Below the pieces are notes generated by a model. That model saw only the letters and a list, made by a program, of their open reading frames with translations. It searched no databases and was not told where the DNA came from. Positions 29,101 through 37,196 of a DNA stretch of 64,000 bases are shown in pieces. Numbering within the stretch: position 1 is the first letter of the stretch; the number at the start of each line of letters is the position of its first letter. A program made the translations under genes and the position numbers. Origin of the DNA: Bacteroidales bacterium (lineage in GTDB: Bacteria; Bacteroidota; Bacteroidia; Bacteroidales; WCHB1-69); assembly GCA_017506175.1 (NCBI GenBank), contig JAFVNW010000002.1:1-64000 (forward strand). Reading direction: 5' to 3'.

Positions 29101-29468
29101 TCACCCCAAGTGAAACTTGAAGAGGAAGCGTCAGTGGTTGAATAACCCACCATGAAAGTTTCAGTAAAACTTCCGCCTTTTTTATAGTAGAATGAAACAT
29201 CTACACCTGAAGTTGTTCCTGTCAGTTCAGGGGAGATAAGATACTGAGGAGGGGTAGTGCTCCAATGGAAGGAAAAGCCATAATCCCCATTCATTTTGGA
29301 GGAAGTGGTAATTCCCGTGCTTGAGTGGCAGTCTGACCTTGTCCATCCGTCGGCAGAGAGGTCGTTATCCTCAAAACCGTACGAATAGGGCAGAGCCTGC
29401 TGCGCCTGCATGGCCAATGGCAACATTGCCGCCATCAGCAACATCAAAAATAATCGTACTTTTTTCAT
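23133..29468 (-). CDS. Giant secreted multidomain protein (fibronectin III and jelly-roll repeats) with T9SS type A sorting domain
   Basis: A 2111-residue protein. Signal peptide 1-22. About ten fibronectin III domains (each near C-x-x-PT ... ATISWT ... NPFTLDNLTPATxYTVRVKA ... SxWS ... FTT) alternate with about seven jelly-roll (choice-of-anchor J / MAM-like) domains that start FxExFE and end LDD(I/V)T. First blocks: jelly roll about 23-169, fibronectin 170-253, jelly roll about 262-409. The last about 80 residues (FPNPTTGNVTI ... APGVYMLRF ... VKVVKR) are a T9SS type A sorting domain. No catalytic domain is seen, so adhesion or matrix binding at the cell surface is the best guess. Own promoter and terminator. 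Confidence 0.9.
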   Translation of the reverse strand: MKKVRLFLMLLMAAMLPLAMQAQQALPYSYGFEDNDLSADGWTRSDCHSSTGITTSSKMNGDYGFSFHWSTTPPQYLISPELTGTTSGVDVSFYYKKGGSFTETFMVGYSTTDASSSSFTWGEEITASSDWTLYNDFFPAGTKYIAIAYTANDQYYLYLDDFTFAAPATCAKPTAVTVADITTTSATISWTDNNMPTPSSWTIDVNGTEITGITANPYTIETLTHSTAYTVRVKAVCSETDASDWSNTVNFTTACDATVVDADHDFFEGFEETTFAPNCWNSIASGTYAWSRYTYQHHSGSASAHSGYYGDIYLVMPDLQIGNDNTDVWLKFWSYNNYSDDYDKNSVILINGNEETELWSPESVSSSWTETAINLSEYKGQTIRLAFKYEGSNAHDWYLDDITVSFDPTCLPPTEVTVDVESINPYGATISWTDNNATDPENGWVLLVNEEEVVANATPFTLTDLTPETAYTVRVKAACTTTDNSAWSADAASFTTLPTCPAPTALTVDANSVTAHGATLSWTAGGEEESWIINYNGHDTTVIDNPFTFDNLTPATAYTVKVAAACSESDTSHWTSTVSFTTECEPVTIDEENVYYEDFEQYESNSFPLCWTRDIPYTSYSSTYPYVYNYSSSAHGGTKLMYMYYYGTSYSNLISTPTFTNDINTLQVSFFARYSSTNPTFVVGVMDGTTFEAVDTITLTSSYEEYTVMFNEYAGNGNRIAFKSIPTGTSSYSSFYVYLDDVTVELIPSCIKPSHLEVVEGTITTTEATISWTDNNNGEPTNGWTLLVNGTEVAADANPFTLDNLTASTNYVVRVKANCAADDESAWSSDSLVFATECETYVVTEANPFAENFNALTAGIPLCWNNEEGTTTNAAQRWNYYATGYTGACLRFNSYSNSNGNTNMLKTPVLDITALATPRVTFMYKNPTGGDFSVFVSTDGGETYTTALATGLTGVTNWTPMSIALEELDATDSVVIVFQGTSNYGSGDAYIYLDNVVVEETPACLAPTNLSLDTVTTTYFQVSWTDNNEETPASWTVAYSIDGGETFIEITGIDHDSAVVCNFDAPLGDINVMAKVKANCDVDAESAWSDEINFVTPPTCPAPTAIEYSNVTGNSVTLSWTAGGEETEWILELNGTEIVVNENPITIDTLTANTPYVVRIRAYCGISDTSVWSSGFVGFVTPCDAISAENYSENFSGYTASNNITASNGVLPDCWNYIGTSGGYRPHVYNGTYSPTASDNCLVMTSGTSNYGGSTNFAVMPIFDDLTGKQLTFATAMESATMGTLTVGYVTDLTAESFVELETIPNNYYSNNRYVTHEVIVSSVPANARIAFRWYQATSWYSCAIDDIAIEDMPACVTPIDVAAADSTITATTAIISWVDYNLTTPASWIINLNGVDTAVTENPFTFYNLTPETEYTVMVMAACTETDSSEWSSEITFTTLPTCTAPMDVTITGITTTTATVAWTDRNETDPENGWIINLNGIDTIVTENPFTFDDLTSATSYTVKVAAFCSETDTSDWSATANFITPCETVVVTDQEPYTEGFETEELICWTNDIISGSVEWEITDNYAEVGNQSVSFGGTYSYSGSAYLVSPVFDLTQITTEPQLSFYHQQAEYDDWYDTYNEELHVYYRTSPTDTWTLLADYTSNYEEFTLETMILPNPSATYQIAFKGVEHNGYGVQLDEIVIEASPTCPKPTDLTASAITTTSAEIGWTPGGEETEWTVEVDGVDTIVTTNPITLTNLTPATTYTIRVKANCSADDQSQWSNELTFTTACDAITITDQFSEDFSGYTATNYNELGVMPTCWDAIAAATYGPHVYAGSYGPNGSNDNALIFTSGTSSNYGSPNLAVLPEFTNDLQGYTLSFKAKLESSYAPGVLTYGYITGVDQTTFTAIDTVAASTTAQDFEYTLPSIPAGTRLAFCYSNSNIYYCCGIDDVVIAFIEEDTCATPTDVAVNNNVVTWTGDAASYNVTITANGETTTENVTGNSYTVTGLEDSTLVTVSVQAVCDEDNLSDWSEAVEFTYIATGINNYNLTANVFPNPTTGNVTIVLSHPMVNANVQVCDIYGRQISTHQVEGLQFELNLGNLAPGVYMLRFIEANAVLNTVKVVKR

Positions 29469-29512
29469 AACTAATTGATTTTGTGAATAAATTGGTTTTC
29501 TTAATAGGCCTG

Positions 29513-29520
29513 CAAAAATA
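29513..29520 (-). promoter_or_regulatory. Minus-7 box (TATTTTTG) of the giant T9SS gene
   Basis: TATTTTTGCAG on the minus strand, 44 bases before the ATG at 29468. Confidence 0.65.
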
Positions 29521-29598
29521 CAATAAAAATATGGTATTTAGCCATGGATTCGCCGAATATTATATTTTTTTAGTAATAAAATAATGTAAGACAAAAAA

Positions 29599-30617
29599 CT
29601 ATTTGTTGGCCTTCTCCTCGTCGTTGTTATACCACTCCAAATAGGATTCCGTATATTGCTTTCCTGAATTCAGAAGATCGGTCTTCTTCTCGTCGGAAAT
29701 ATCGAAATCAACAGACCCCACTCCTATCGTGTCGATATAAATCGTGCGCTGCCAGTCGTCGCTGTGCAGATGCACATTGTTCTGAAAATCAATAAGGGTG
29801 GTCACCAAAGCCTTGGTGTAACCGAGGAAATTCTTGATCTCCTTGACCTCCGTCGAACCTTTCCCGAGGTACATCGAAATCTCATCCGATGAATCCAAAC
29901 GGAAACCTAACGTCTCCTTGTTATACACATATTCGGTCTTGGCACTGCCCTTTTGCACACACTTGGTATTGATCGTTTCGTAATATTCGGTACGGCGGAT
30001 GCTGTTCGCATTGGCAATAAACTCCACCTGGTCAAAGGTCTTGATGGGGTAATTCTCCAAAAGACCGCCATCGACATACACATGCTTTTTCGCACCCCCT
30101 TTCACCGAGGCAAAAAACAACGGGATGGACATGGAAATACGGGCAGCGTCGGCCACCTTCATCTCCGGGGTGGTCTTGTGACTGAACACTTCGGAAAGAC
30201 CGGTGGAAAGATTAGCCCCCACCAAATAGATTTCGCGGTATTCCTTCGTTGCGGCCAGCTCGCCAAAAGTGATTTCGCCATTGCCGGTTTTCCGTTGGAT
30301 AAGGTCGGCCATCGTTTTGCGGAAAAAGTCGCCTTTATACCAGCCGTACTCCTTCAACAGGCGCGTGGTATTGCCTACAAAGAAGTTCGATTTGTCCATG
30401 AAATTATTGAAATCGAGATGCCACAATACATCCTTCACCTCTTCGGCGGAGTATTTCACCCGACCAAAACCGCCACCATAGCACCGGCCGACGTACCCGC
30501 CACCCGCTCAATGTTATTCAAAATCCCCTCTCTGTCAAGCACTTCCATAGCACCCACGTAGGCGATGCCTTTCACACCACCGCCTTCAAAAACCAAATTC
30601 TTAAAATGATAAGCCAT
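29599..30617 (-). pseudogene. Patatin-like phospholipase split by a frameshift
   Basis: Two overlapping ORFs together make one patatin. The first (start at 30617, stop at 30456) has the oxyanion loop GGGVKG and nucleophile elbow GTSAG. The second (29599-30459) continues without a gap in the family pattern (KYSAEEVKDVLW) and holds the catalytic DGG in VDGGLLENYP. The frames differ by one base next to a GGG run at about 30459-30463 (a missing base restores one frame). The cause may be a true mutation, a sequencing error, or a minus-1 slip. The GTG of the second ORF overlaps the stop of the first (GTGA). If intact, the enzyme would be a lipid acyl hydrolase of about 340 residues. Confidence 0.8.
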
Positions 30618-30692
30618 AATGATGATATTTTTCGCAAAAACACAAAAAGTTTTTAGACTTGACGAAACCCACCCAATCACCGATGGTTTCGC

Positions 30693-30728
30693 ATAAAAAA
30701 AGGAGGTGACTGTATCGTGTTACCTCCC
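30693..30728 (-). terminator. Terminator of the aminopeptidase gene
   Basis: On the minus strand a 9-bp stem (GGAGGTGAC on plus at 30702-30710 with its partner ending at 30727, two G-T pairs) is followed by a run of T. Confidence 0.75.
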
Positions 30729-30749
30729 TTTCCAACAAAAAATCTGTGA

Positions 30750-32147
30750 TTAGGCATCGATGCCAATTGTCGCTTCCAGCTCTGCCACCGTCTTTGGGAT
30801 GGCTTTGCCTAAAACTTTGTGTCCCTTTTCGGTCACGGCTACGCAGTCTTCCACGCGGATGCCGCCGAAGCTGAGGTAGCTGTCCAGTTTGCTATAGTTG
30901 ATGAAGTCGGCGAGGTGCTTCTCGGCGCGCCACATCTCTATCAACTTGGGAATGAAGTAGATGCCTGGTTCCACCGTCATCACGATGCCTGGTTCGAGGC
31001 GGCGGGCCATACGCAGATTGCAGGTGCCGAAGAGTTCGCTGCGCTTGAACTCGTCGTCGTAGCCGACGTAGTCTTCGCCCAAACCTTCCATGTCATGAAC
31101 GTCCAGTCCGATCTGGTGTCCGAGGCCGTGCGGGAAGAAGAGCGCGTGCGCACCCAACCTTACGCCTTCCTTCACATCGCCCTTCATCAGGCCGAGGTCT
31201 TTCAGCCCCTGCATGATGATTTCGGCGGCGGCGAAATGTATGTCGCGGTAGGGCGTGCCGGCTTTCACCATCTTGATACCCGCCATGTTGGCTTTCAGGA
31301 CAATTTCGTAGATGTTCCGCTGCTTTTCGGTGAACTTGCCGTTGACGGGGAAGGAGCGCGTATAATCGGAGCAGTAGTTCATCAGCCCCTCAATGCCCGC
31401 ATCCATCAACAGCAATTTGCCGGATTTGAGTTTCACGTTGTGGTCGGCGTTGTGGAAGATCTCGCCGTGTTGGGAGAGGATGATGCCGAAAGAGATGCCG
31501 TTGCCGTAGCCAGTGGCGACGCCGTCAGCCAAGCCGACGAGGCGGTGCTCGGTACCGCCCACTTTGCAGTTGCGTTGAACGGTCGTGTGCATGGTATAGG
31601 CCATGTCGGCGGCCTTCTCCATCTCCGCAATCTCGCGGTCCTCTTTCACGGAACGCATCGATACAATCGCCTTGATTAAGTCAATGGAAGCGTAATTGTT
31701 CACTTTGTTGACGTTCTTTTTCAACAAATTGGCCAGTGTGATCTGATTGTCGAAGCGGTATTGTTTCACGAAGTGGATTTTGCGATTGCTGTTGGTGGCG
31801 AGATAATCCTCCAACTTGGCCAGCGGCATCGATTCGGAGACACCCACCTGAGCGGCGAGATCGCGGATGGCGGGTTGGTCGCCCACCCAGATGATGTCGT
31901 CGATGGTGACATCGTCGCCGAAAAGAATGGTGCGGTTCTCGTCAATGTCGATGATGGCGGCCAATGAGGGGGCCGTCAAGCCGAAATAATAGATGAAATT
32001 GCTGTCCTGACGGAACGTGTAGCAGTTGGCTGGGTAGTTCATCGGACTTTCGTTGTTGCCGAGGAACAAGATGATTCCAGATTGTACTTTTTGCGCCAAT
32101 TTTTCGCGGCGCGCAACATAAACGGATTTTTCAAATAAAGGATTCAT
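30750..32147 (-). CDS. pepP: Aminopeptidase P family protein (Xaa-Pro aminopeptidase)
   Basis: A 465-residue metallopeptidase of the M24 family. N-terminal creatinase-like domain (about 1-170) and C-terminal pita-bread domain with the metal ligands: Asp in LLMDAG, Asp in CSDYTRSF, His in GLGHQIGLDVHD, Glu in TVEPGIY and Glu in RVEDC. It removes N-terminal residues before proline. Cytosolic, no signal peptide. Single gene with promoter and terminator. Confidence 0.92.
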   Translation of the reverse strand: MNPLFEKSVYVARREKLAQKVQSGIILFLGNNESPMNYPANCYTFRQDSNFIYYFGLTAPSLAAIIDIDENRTILFGDDVTIDDIIWVGDQPAIRDLAAQVGVSESMPLAKLEDYLATNSNRKIHFVKQYRFDNQITLANLLKKNVNKVNNYASIDLIKAIVSMRSVKEDREIAEMEKAADMAYTMHTTVQRNCKVGGTEHRLVGLADGVATGYGNGISFGIILSQHGEIFHNADHNVKLKSGKLLLMDAGIEGLMNYCSDYTRSFPVNGKFTEKQRNIYEIVLKANMAGIKMVKAGTPYRDIHFAAAEIIMQGLKDLGLMKGDVKEGVRLGAHALFFPHGLGHQIGLDVHDMEGLGEDYVGYDDEFKRSELFGTCNLRMARRLEPGIVMTVEPGIYFIPKLIEMWRAEKHLADFINYSKLDSYLSFGGIRVEDCVAVTEKGHKVLGKAIPKTVAELEATIGIDA

Positions 32148-32202
32148 GCTATTGATGATTTAGTTTTTTGCTTTTAAGGGAGTCTCGCGTTTGATGCGAA
32201 CA

Positions 32203-32210
32203 CAAAATTA
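32203..32210 (-). promoter_or_regulatory. Minus-7 box (TAATTTTG) of the aminopeptidase gene
   Basis: TAATTTTG on the minus strand about 56 bases before the ATG at 32147. Confidence 0.55.
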
Positions 32211-32249
32211 TAAAAAGTATAATATATAATAAAGATGATGGATTGGAAA

Positions 32250-33119
32250 TTAATTCTTTTTTGGTGCTTGGGGTTCCACGTAGTGCGGGATTTTTTCTTT
32301 CTTTACAATGGAATAAATCAACAGGCAAATGCCGAGTAGAGTGAGCGGAATACTGAGCCTCTGGCCGATGTTGAGGACCATGTCGGCCTCTTTCGCCACT
32401 TGGTCGGCTTTCAGAAATTCGATGAAAAAGCGGGAGGCAAAAATGGTGGTTATCATAATGCCCGAAGTTCTTCCGGGAGGCACATTGCCCTTGGCGAATT
32501 TGAAGTAGTAAATCATCAGGATAATGAACAAGGTGAGATAGACAAGGGACTCGTAGAGTTGGGAAGGATGACGGAAAGTGCCGGCGGGATCTTCAGCCAG
32601 CATGAAGTCGAACGCCCACGGTACATTGGCGATGCTGCCCACAATCTCGTGGTTCATCAGGTTGCCGAAGCGCACGAATGCGGCGGCGATGGGCACGGCT
32701 ATCGCCACTCGGTCAAGCAGCCAGCAGAAGTTCATCTTGCGGGTCCATGTGTAGTAGATTAGCCAAATCAGGATGGCAATGGCCGCACCATGACTCGCCA
32801 GTCCCTGATAACCGATGAAGTGCCACTGCTCGTCCACTGGAAGAAGCACTTGCAGCGGATGCGCAATCAGATATTCCGGCTCATAAAACAGGAAATGCCC
32901 CAGACGCAACCCCACAATCGTCCATACAATCGTCCAAATGACAAAGTGGTCGAGCAGTTTCTGCGAGAGGTTCTCTTTCTTGAAAATTTTCTGAAGAGCC
33001 AAATATGCCAGAATAAAACCCGTGGCTAACAGAATGCCGTACCATCTCACTTGCAGGCTGCCGATTGAAAAAGCGACAGGGTCAACGGACCAGGTGACAA
33101 AAGCCAAAATACTGTTCAT
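32250..33119 (-). CDS. lgt: Prolipoprotein diacylglyceryl transferase Lgt
   Basis: A 289-residue membrane protein with about seven helices. It has the Lgt blocks VRWYGILLATGF, GLRLGHFLFYEP, GLASHGAAIA and the core signature FVRFGNLMNHEIVG. It transfers diacylglycerol from phosphatidylglycerol to the lipobox Cys of prolipoproteins, such as the several lipoproteins in this window. The C-terminal basic tail is cytosolic. Confidence 0.94.
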   Translation of the reverse strand: MNSILAFVTWSVDPVAFSIGSLQVRWYGILLATGFILAYLALQKIFKKENLSQKLLDHFVIWTIVWTIVGLRLGHFLFYEPEYLIAHPLQVLLPVDEQWHFIGYQGLASHGAAIAILIWLIYYTWTRKMNFCWLLDRVAIAVPIAAAFVRFGNLMNHEIVGSIANVPWAFDFMLAEDPAGTFRHPSQLYESLVYLTLFIILMIYYFKFAKGNVPPGRTSGIMITTIFASRFFIEFLKADQVAKEADMVLNIGQRLSIPLTLLGICLLIYSIVKKEKIPHYVEPQAPKKN

Positions 33120-33142
33120 TCGATTTTTTTTTAATTCGGCTG

Positions 33143-33150
33143 CAAAGATA
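33143..33150 (-). promoter_or_regulatory. Minus-7 box (TATCTTTG) of lgt
   Basis: TATCTTTGCAG on the minus strand about 24 bases before the lgt ATG. Confidence 0.65.
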
Positions 33151-33263
33151 CTTAATTAATGGTTAATGGTTAGTGGTTAATGATTAAATTTTTGACATTG
33201 CTATTTGATTCTACACTTTAGCGAATAATTGAATCAACCATTCAACGTTTCAACAATTTGCTG

Positions 33264-33271
33264 TATTTTTG
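33264..33271 (+). promoter_or_regulatory. Minus-7 box (TATTTTTG) of mtaB
   Basis: TATTTTTG 8 bases before the ATG at 33280, which implies a very short leader and excludes the longer ORF start at 33229. Confidence 0.6.
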
Positions 33272-33279
33272 CCGTCCAA

Positions 33280-34515
33280 ATGAAACAACCTACTTTTGCC
33301 ATCTACACTTTGGGCTGCAAGCTCAACTACAGCGAGTCCTCCGACCTGTCGCGTCAATTGGTGAACGCGGGCTTTTCGTATGCTGAGCACCCCGACTACA
33401 TCATCCTTAATAGTTGCGCTGTCACGGCGGTGGCGGAAAAGAAAGCCCGCAACCTTGTGGCACACCTTCACCGCGAGTATCCTGATTCGCAGATTGTGGT
33501 CACCGGCTGCTATGCCGCCCTCCGTCCGAAGGAAATTCAGCAGTGGCCTGGCGTGGTCGCCACCTTCGGCAACGAGGACAAGATGAATGTGCTGCCTTTC
33601 CTGAGAGGGGAGTCCCTGCCCACCAATCCGCCCTTCTTCCCAGCGTTTTCAAGCAGCGACCGCACACGCTCGTTCCTGAAAATACAGGATGGTTGCGACT
33701 ACCACTGCACCTACTGCACGGTTTGGCGCGCCCGTGGTGAGAGCCGTAGCGACAATATCGAACACGTTTTGCACGAAATTGAACAGATTCATTCGATGGG
33801 TATCAAGGAGATAAATCTGACAGGTGTGAATTTGGGCGATTTCGGCAGAAAGAACGGCACCAACTTTTACGAGTTGCTTCAAGCCATTGAAAAGCAGGAT
33901 TCCGGCATCCGCATCCGTATCTCCTCCATCGAACCGAATCTGCTGACGGATGAAATCATTGCTTTGGCCGCTGAGTCAAGGATGATTATGCCCCATTTCC
34001 ACATTCCGTTGCAGTCGGCAAGCGACCGTGTGTTGGGGCTGATGCGCCGTCGTTACCAACGGGACTTGTACGCACACAAAGTGGCGAAAATCAAGGAGTT
34101 GATGCCGCATGCTTGCATTGCGATGGACATTATCGCGGGCTTTCCTACGGAGACAGAGGAGGAGTTTGCCGACGGATTGGAGTGGTTGGAGGCGTTGCCT
34201 ATCAGTTACTTGCATGTTTTCACCTACTCCCGTCGTCCGAACACGATTGCGGCGGAGATGGTCGGGCAGATACCGTCGCCGGTGAAAAAAGACCGCACCA
34301 ACCGGCTGCTGGCTTTGTCGGAAGCGAAAAAACACATCTTCTATAACAGCCACATTGGAGAAACAAGACCCGTCTTGCTGGAGTCGGAATCCAAGAATAA
34401 CTGGATGTTCGGCTTCACAGACAACTACATCAAGGTGAGAATTCCGTTCGATGAGGGGAAAATCAACGCGATAGAAAACATTGTTTTGACGGAAGAAAAT
34501 CTCGAATTGAGTTAG
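33280..34515 (+). CDS. mtaB: tRNA threonylcarbamoyladenosine methylthiotransferase MtaB
   Basis: From the ATG at 33280, 411 residues. UPF0004 domain with its Cys (TLGCKLNYSES, NSCAVT, VTGCYA), radical SAM domain with CDYHCTYC, and a C-terminal TRAM-like region. It adds a methylthio group to t6A37 of tRNAs reading ANN codons. NYSES after the first Cys is typical of MtaB rather than MiaB or RimO. Confidence 0.93.
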   Translation: MKQPTFAIYTLGCKLNYSESSDLSRQLVNAGFSYAEHPDYIILNSCAVTAVAEKKARNLVAHLHREYPDSQIVVTGCYAALRPKEIQQWPGVVATFGNEDKMNVLPFLRGESLPTNPPFFPAFSSSDRTRSFLKIQDGCDYHCTYCTVWRARGESRSDNIEHVLHEIEQIHSMGIKEINLTGVNLGDFGRKNGTNFYELLQAIEKQDSGIRIRISSIEPNLLTDEIIALAAESRMIMPHFHIPLQSASDRVLGLMRRRYQRDLYAHKVAKIKELMPHACIAMDIIAGFPTETEEEFADGLEWLEALPISYLHVFTYSRRPNTIAAEMVGQIPSPVKKDRTNRLLALSEAKKHIFYNSHIGETRPVLLESESKNNWMFGFTDNYIKVRIPFDEGKINAIENIVLTEENLELS

Positions 34516-34550
34516 TTTTTATAACTTGCAACTCCAAATTTCCAACTGTA

Positions 34551-35288
34551 TTACAGCCACTTGCATCTTGTAATCCCCCACTTTTGCAGGCGGTAGCAGA
34601 GAGAGGTGTGGATGACGCCGAAGCCGTATTTCACACTCCGTCGGAAGTTGATGGAGGAGGCCTCAGGGAAGTACTTCGTAGGGCAGGTGATTTCCGCAAT
34701 TTCGAAGCCTGCGTAGAAGATCTGCGCAATCATTTGATTATCAAACACAAAGTCATCAGAGTTCGCCATAAAATTGATGCTTTGCAGAACCTCTTTGGAA
34801 AAAGCGCGGTAACCAGTGTGGTATTCTGCCAACTTCTCGTTCATCACGAAGTTCTGGAATGCGGTTAAAAGTCTGTTAAAGAAGTACTTGTAGCGGGGCA
34901 TTCCACCCTTGAGCGCGCCCTTGCCGAGGATGCGCGACCCTAATACGACGGGATAGACCTCATTGGAAATCAGGTAGCACATCGACTCAATCAGCTTGGG
35001 GGAGTATTGGTAGTCGGGGTGGAGCATCACCACAATGTCCGCCCCCAGAGACAAAGCCGTCTGGTAGCAGGTTTTCTGGTTGGCCCCGTAGCCCTTGTTC
35101 TCCTCGTGTTGTATAATGTGTCGGATGCCAAGTTTTCCCGCTACTTTCACCGTTTCGTCGGAGGATTTGTCATCCACCAACACCACTTCGTCCACGATGG
35201 AAAAGGGAATTTCGTTGTAAGTGGCTTCCAAGGTGGCGGCGGCGTTGTAGGCCGGCAGTACGACGCAGATTTTTTTGTCTTTCAACAT
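34551..35288 (-). CDS. Glycosyltransferase family 2, polyprenyl-phosphate type
   Basis: A 245-residue GT-A enzyme: VVLPAYNAAATLEAT start, VDDKSSD, and HPDYQYSP where the usual DxD lies. Length and pattern fit dolichyl-phosphate-mannose-synthase-like enzymes that load a sugar on a polyprenyl phosphate. No membrane helix. It is the last gene of a minus-strand run with the L,D-transpeptidase and aminotransferase genes, 62 bases from the former, which hints at an envelope role. Confidence 0.85.
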   Translation of the reverse strand: MLKDKKICVVLPAYNAAATLEATYNEIPFSIVDEVVLVDDKSSDETVKVAGKLGIRHIIQHEENKGYGANQKTCYQTALSLGADIVVMLHPDYQYSPKLIESMCYLISNEVYPVVLGSRILGKGALKGGMPRYKYFFNRLLTAFQNFVMNEKLAEYHTGYRAFSKEVLQSINFMANSDDFVFDNQMIAQIFYAGFEIAEITCPTKYFPEASSINFRRSVKYGFGVIHTSLCYRLQKWGITRCKWL

Positions 35289-35350
35289 TGTTTTGAACGG
35301 TGATTAGTGGGCAGGAACTGTTGTTTATCAATTATGTTCCCTACCCCGAT

Positions 35351-37186
35351 TCAGTGTTCCAACTTCCGCAGGAGGTAGAGTACGTTTCCTTCTTTTTCGT
35401 AGAGGTCGGGGCGGTAGTTGATGTCGCCGTTGAAATCCACGTAGCAGGTGAAGTATTCGATGAAGAGCGGCATCTTTTTCTTCAGGAAGACATTGGTGGG
35501 GCGCAATGGGCGGTAGAAGATGGTATCTTCGGGGGCAAGTTTGTCAAAATACTCCTCTTCCTTCTTCTCGCGTTCTTCTAAAAATTCTTCGCCCTTTTCT
35601 GTGGTGGGTTCATCGCCGAGGATAATGTAAGTCTGCTCCAGTTTTACGGTGTCGTAGTCGTTCATCACCAGCAGTTGGCGCATCAGTTCGCGAGGCTTTT
35701 CCACGCGGATGCAGCCGTGGCTCAGTGCGCGGTTGCGGCGTTTGAAGGCACTTGGAATGTCGGTGTCGTGCAGGTACACCGACTCCGAATTGGGGAAATT
35801 GAACTTCACACTGCCCAACGCGTTCCATTTTCCTGAACTTTGAACCAGCTTGTATGGGATGTTCTTTTGACGTACCTTATGCCAGTTGATGGTTTCCGGC
35901 AGCACCTCTTTCTTGGTTTTCAAATCCACTAGATAGTAGTGGTGTTTCTGGATGTAACCTGGGTTCTTAAGGAATTTGGGGTAGTACTCATCGGCGAAAA
36001 TCGTTTCGGGCACGTTCCATTCGGGGTTGAGTACAATCATATTGATTTCGCTGTAGAGCAGTGGCGACTCGCTTTTGATGCAGCGCAGCAGCTTCTCGCC
36101 GTCGTAGGTGTCTGCGCGGCGTTTTACTGGGTATTTGCCGCAGCAGATTTTCATTGTCAGTAGGGTGTCTTGGCATTTGGACACGAGGTGAAAGTCGGCG
36201 GGGTTGACGGCGATGTAGTTCTCACCTTTCTGGTGGGTGGTTTTCCAGCGCATGCGCTCAAGGTTGGTGGAAATCTTGTGGATGTAATACTTCGGTTGTT
36301 CATTGAGCATGTCGATGGTTTCGGCGCCGATGGTGTCGCCTTCAGGAATGCCGCGCGTGTAGCGGAAGTGGTTGAGACCTTTCAGCAATGGTTCGTCGAA
36401 GATGTCGGTGGGGGCATAGTCGGCGGGCATTTCGCCTAAAAAGCGCAGACGTTCGCCCACCAGTTTCACATTGGCAACTTGCTGCGACTTTTTCGCCCTG
36501 ATGTATGGTATTTGGGGAAGTACCGTGTCGCCCAAGGCAAGGAATTTCTTCAGCTCTGTCTGTAGCTTCACGTAATTGGTGTCGGTTGGTTGAACGCTCG
36601 ACAGATAGTTTTTTACGTTTTTCATCTCCTCCAATGTCGTTTTGATGAACGTCTCATCGGGATAGATGGTTTCGTAGAGCCATTTGCCGCCGTTCACCTC
36701 CTTAGGGTCGGTGGCCCCGTAGGAGAGGTCTTTGGCGTATTGAACGTAGGCGTCGGTGAGCAGGAGCTCCGCTTGCGCCAACATGTCGTAGAGGTTTTCG
36801 GCGGTCTTCACCTTGCCGGTTTTCAGCGAGTCAATCAGTTTGTTGAAAGTGGTGTAGCCGAACACGTTCGGGGATAGGCCGTGTTCGTCGGAATGGGCGA
36901 TGAATTCCATCAACTCCGCCACGCGCTCCTCTTGGTAGCCGCTTGCCGTCCAGTAGGGTGCTTTTTCTTTGTCGTAATACGCCTTGATTTGGGCGGAAAA
37001 AGCGACATCTGCATCTGTTAAAGCTTCTATTTTCTTTGTTAAAAATGCCTGATACTCATTTTCTTGAAAGAAATGGTACTGCTTGAGCCAGTGGGGGGGC
37101 TTCTCAACCCCTTTGTTCCGGCAGGCCGCGAACAGCACCGTCAGTGCGATGAAAAACAGAAGTATGGGGCGTTTTGAAGGAATCAT
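35351..37186 (-). CDS. L,D-transpeptidase lipoprotein (YcbB/LdtD-like)
   Basis: A 611-residue protein with a lipoprotein signal (FFIALTVLFAAC, Cys at residue 21). The N-terminal half is the scaffold-type domain of long L,D-transpeptidases (about 60-270), followed by a peptidoglycan-binding-like segment (LNHFRYTRGIPEGDTI) and the YkuD catalytic domain with SHGCIRVEKP, whose Cys is the nucleophile. It forms 3-3 crosslinks in peptidoglycan. The last about 90 residues, after the catalytic motif, are acidic and Lys/Glu-rich. Confidence 0.88.
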   Translation of the reverse strand: MIPSKRPILLFFIALTVLFAACRNKGVEKPPHWLKQYHFFQENEYQAFLTKKIEALTDADVAFSAQIKAYYDKEKAPYWTASGYQEERVAELMEFIAHSDEHGLSPNVFGYTTFNKLIDSLKTGKVKTAENLYDMLAQAELLLTDAYVQYAKDLSYGATDPKEVNGGKWLYETIYPDETFIKTTLEEMKNVKNYLSSVQPTDTNYVKLQTELKKFLALGDTVLPQIPYIRAKKSQQVANVKLVGERLRFLGEMPADYAPTDIFDEPLLKGLNHFRYTRGIPEGDTIGAETIDMLNEQPKYYIHKISTNLERMRWKTTHQKGENYIAVNPADFHLVSKCQDTLLTMKICCGKYPVKRRADTYDGEKLLRCIKSESPLLYSEINMIVLNPEWNVPETIFADEYYPKFLKNPGYIQKHHYYLVDLKTKKEVLPETINWHKVRQKNIPYKLVQSSGKWNALGSVKFNFPNSESVYLHDTDIPSAFKRRNRALSHGCIRVEKPRELMRQLLVMNDYDTVKLEQTYIILGDEPTTEKGEEFLEEREKKEEEYFDKLAPEDTIFYRPLRPTNVFLKKKMPLFIEYFTCYVDFNGDINYRPDLYEKEGNVLYLLRKLEH

Positions 37187-37196
37187 TTGATTTCAG

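Noticed and set aside
33151-33200. TTAATGGTTAGTGGTTAATG-type simple repeat near lgt
   Set aside because: Too short and imperfect to call; common kind of AT-rich spacer.
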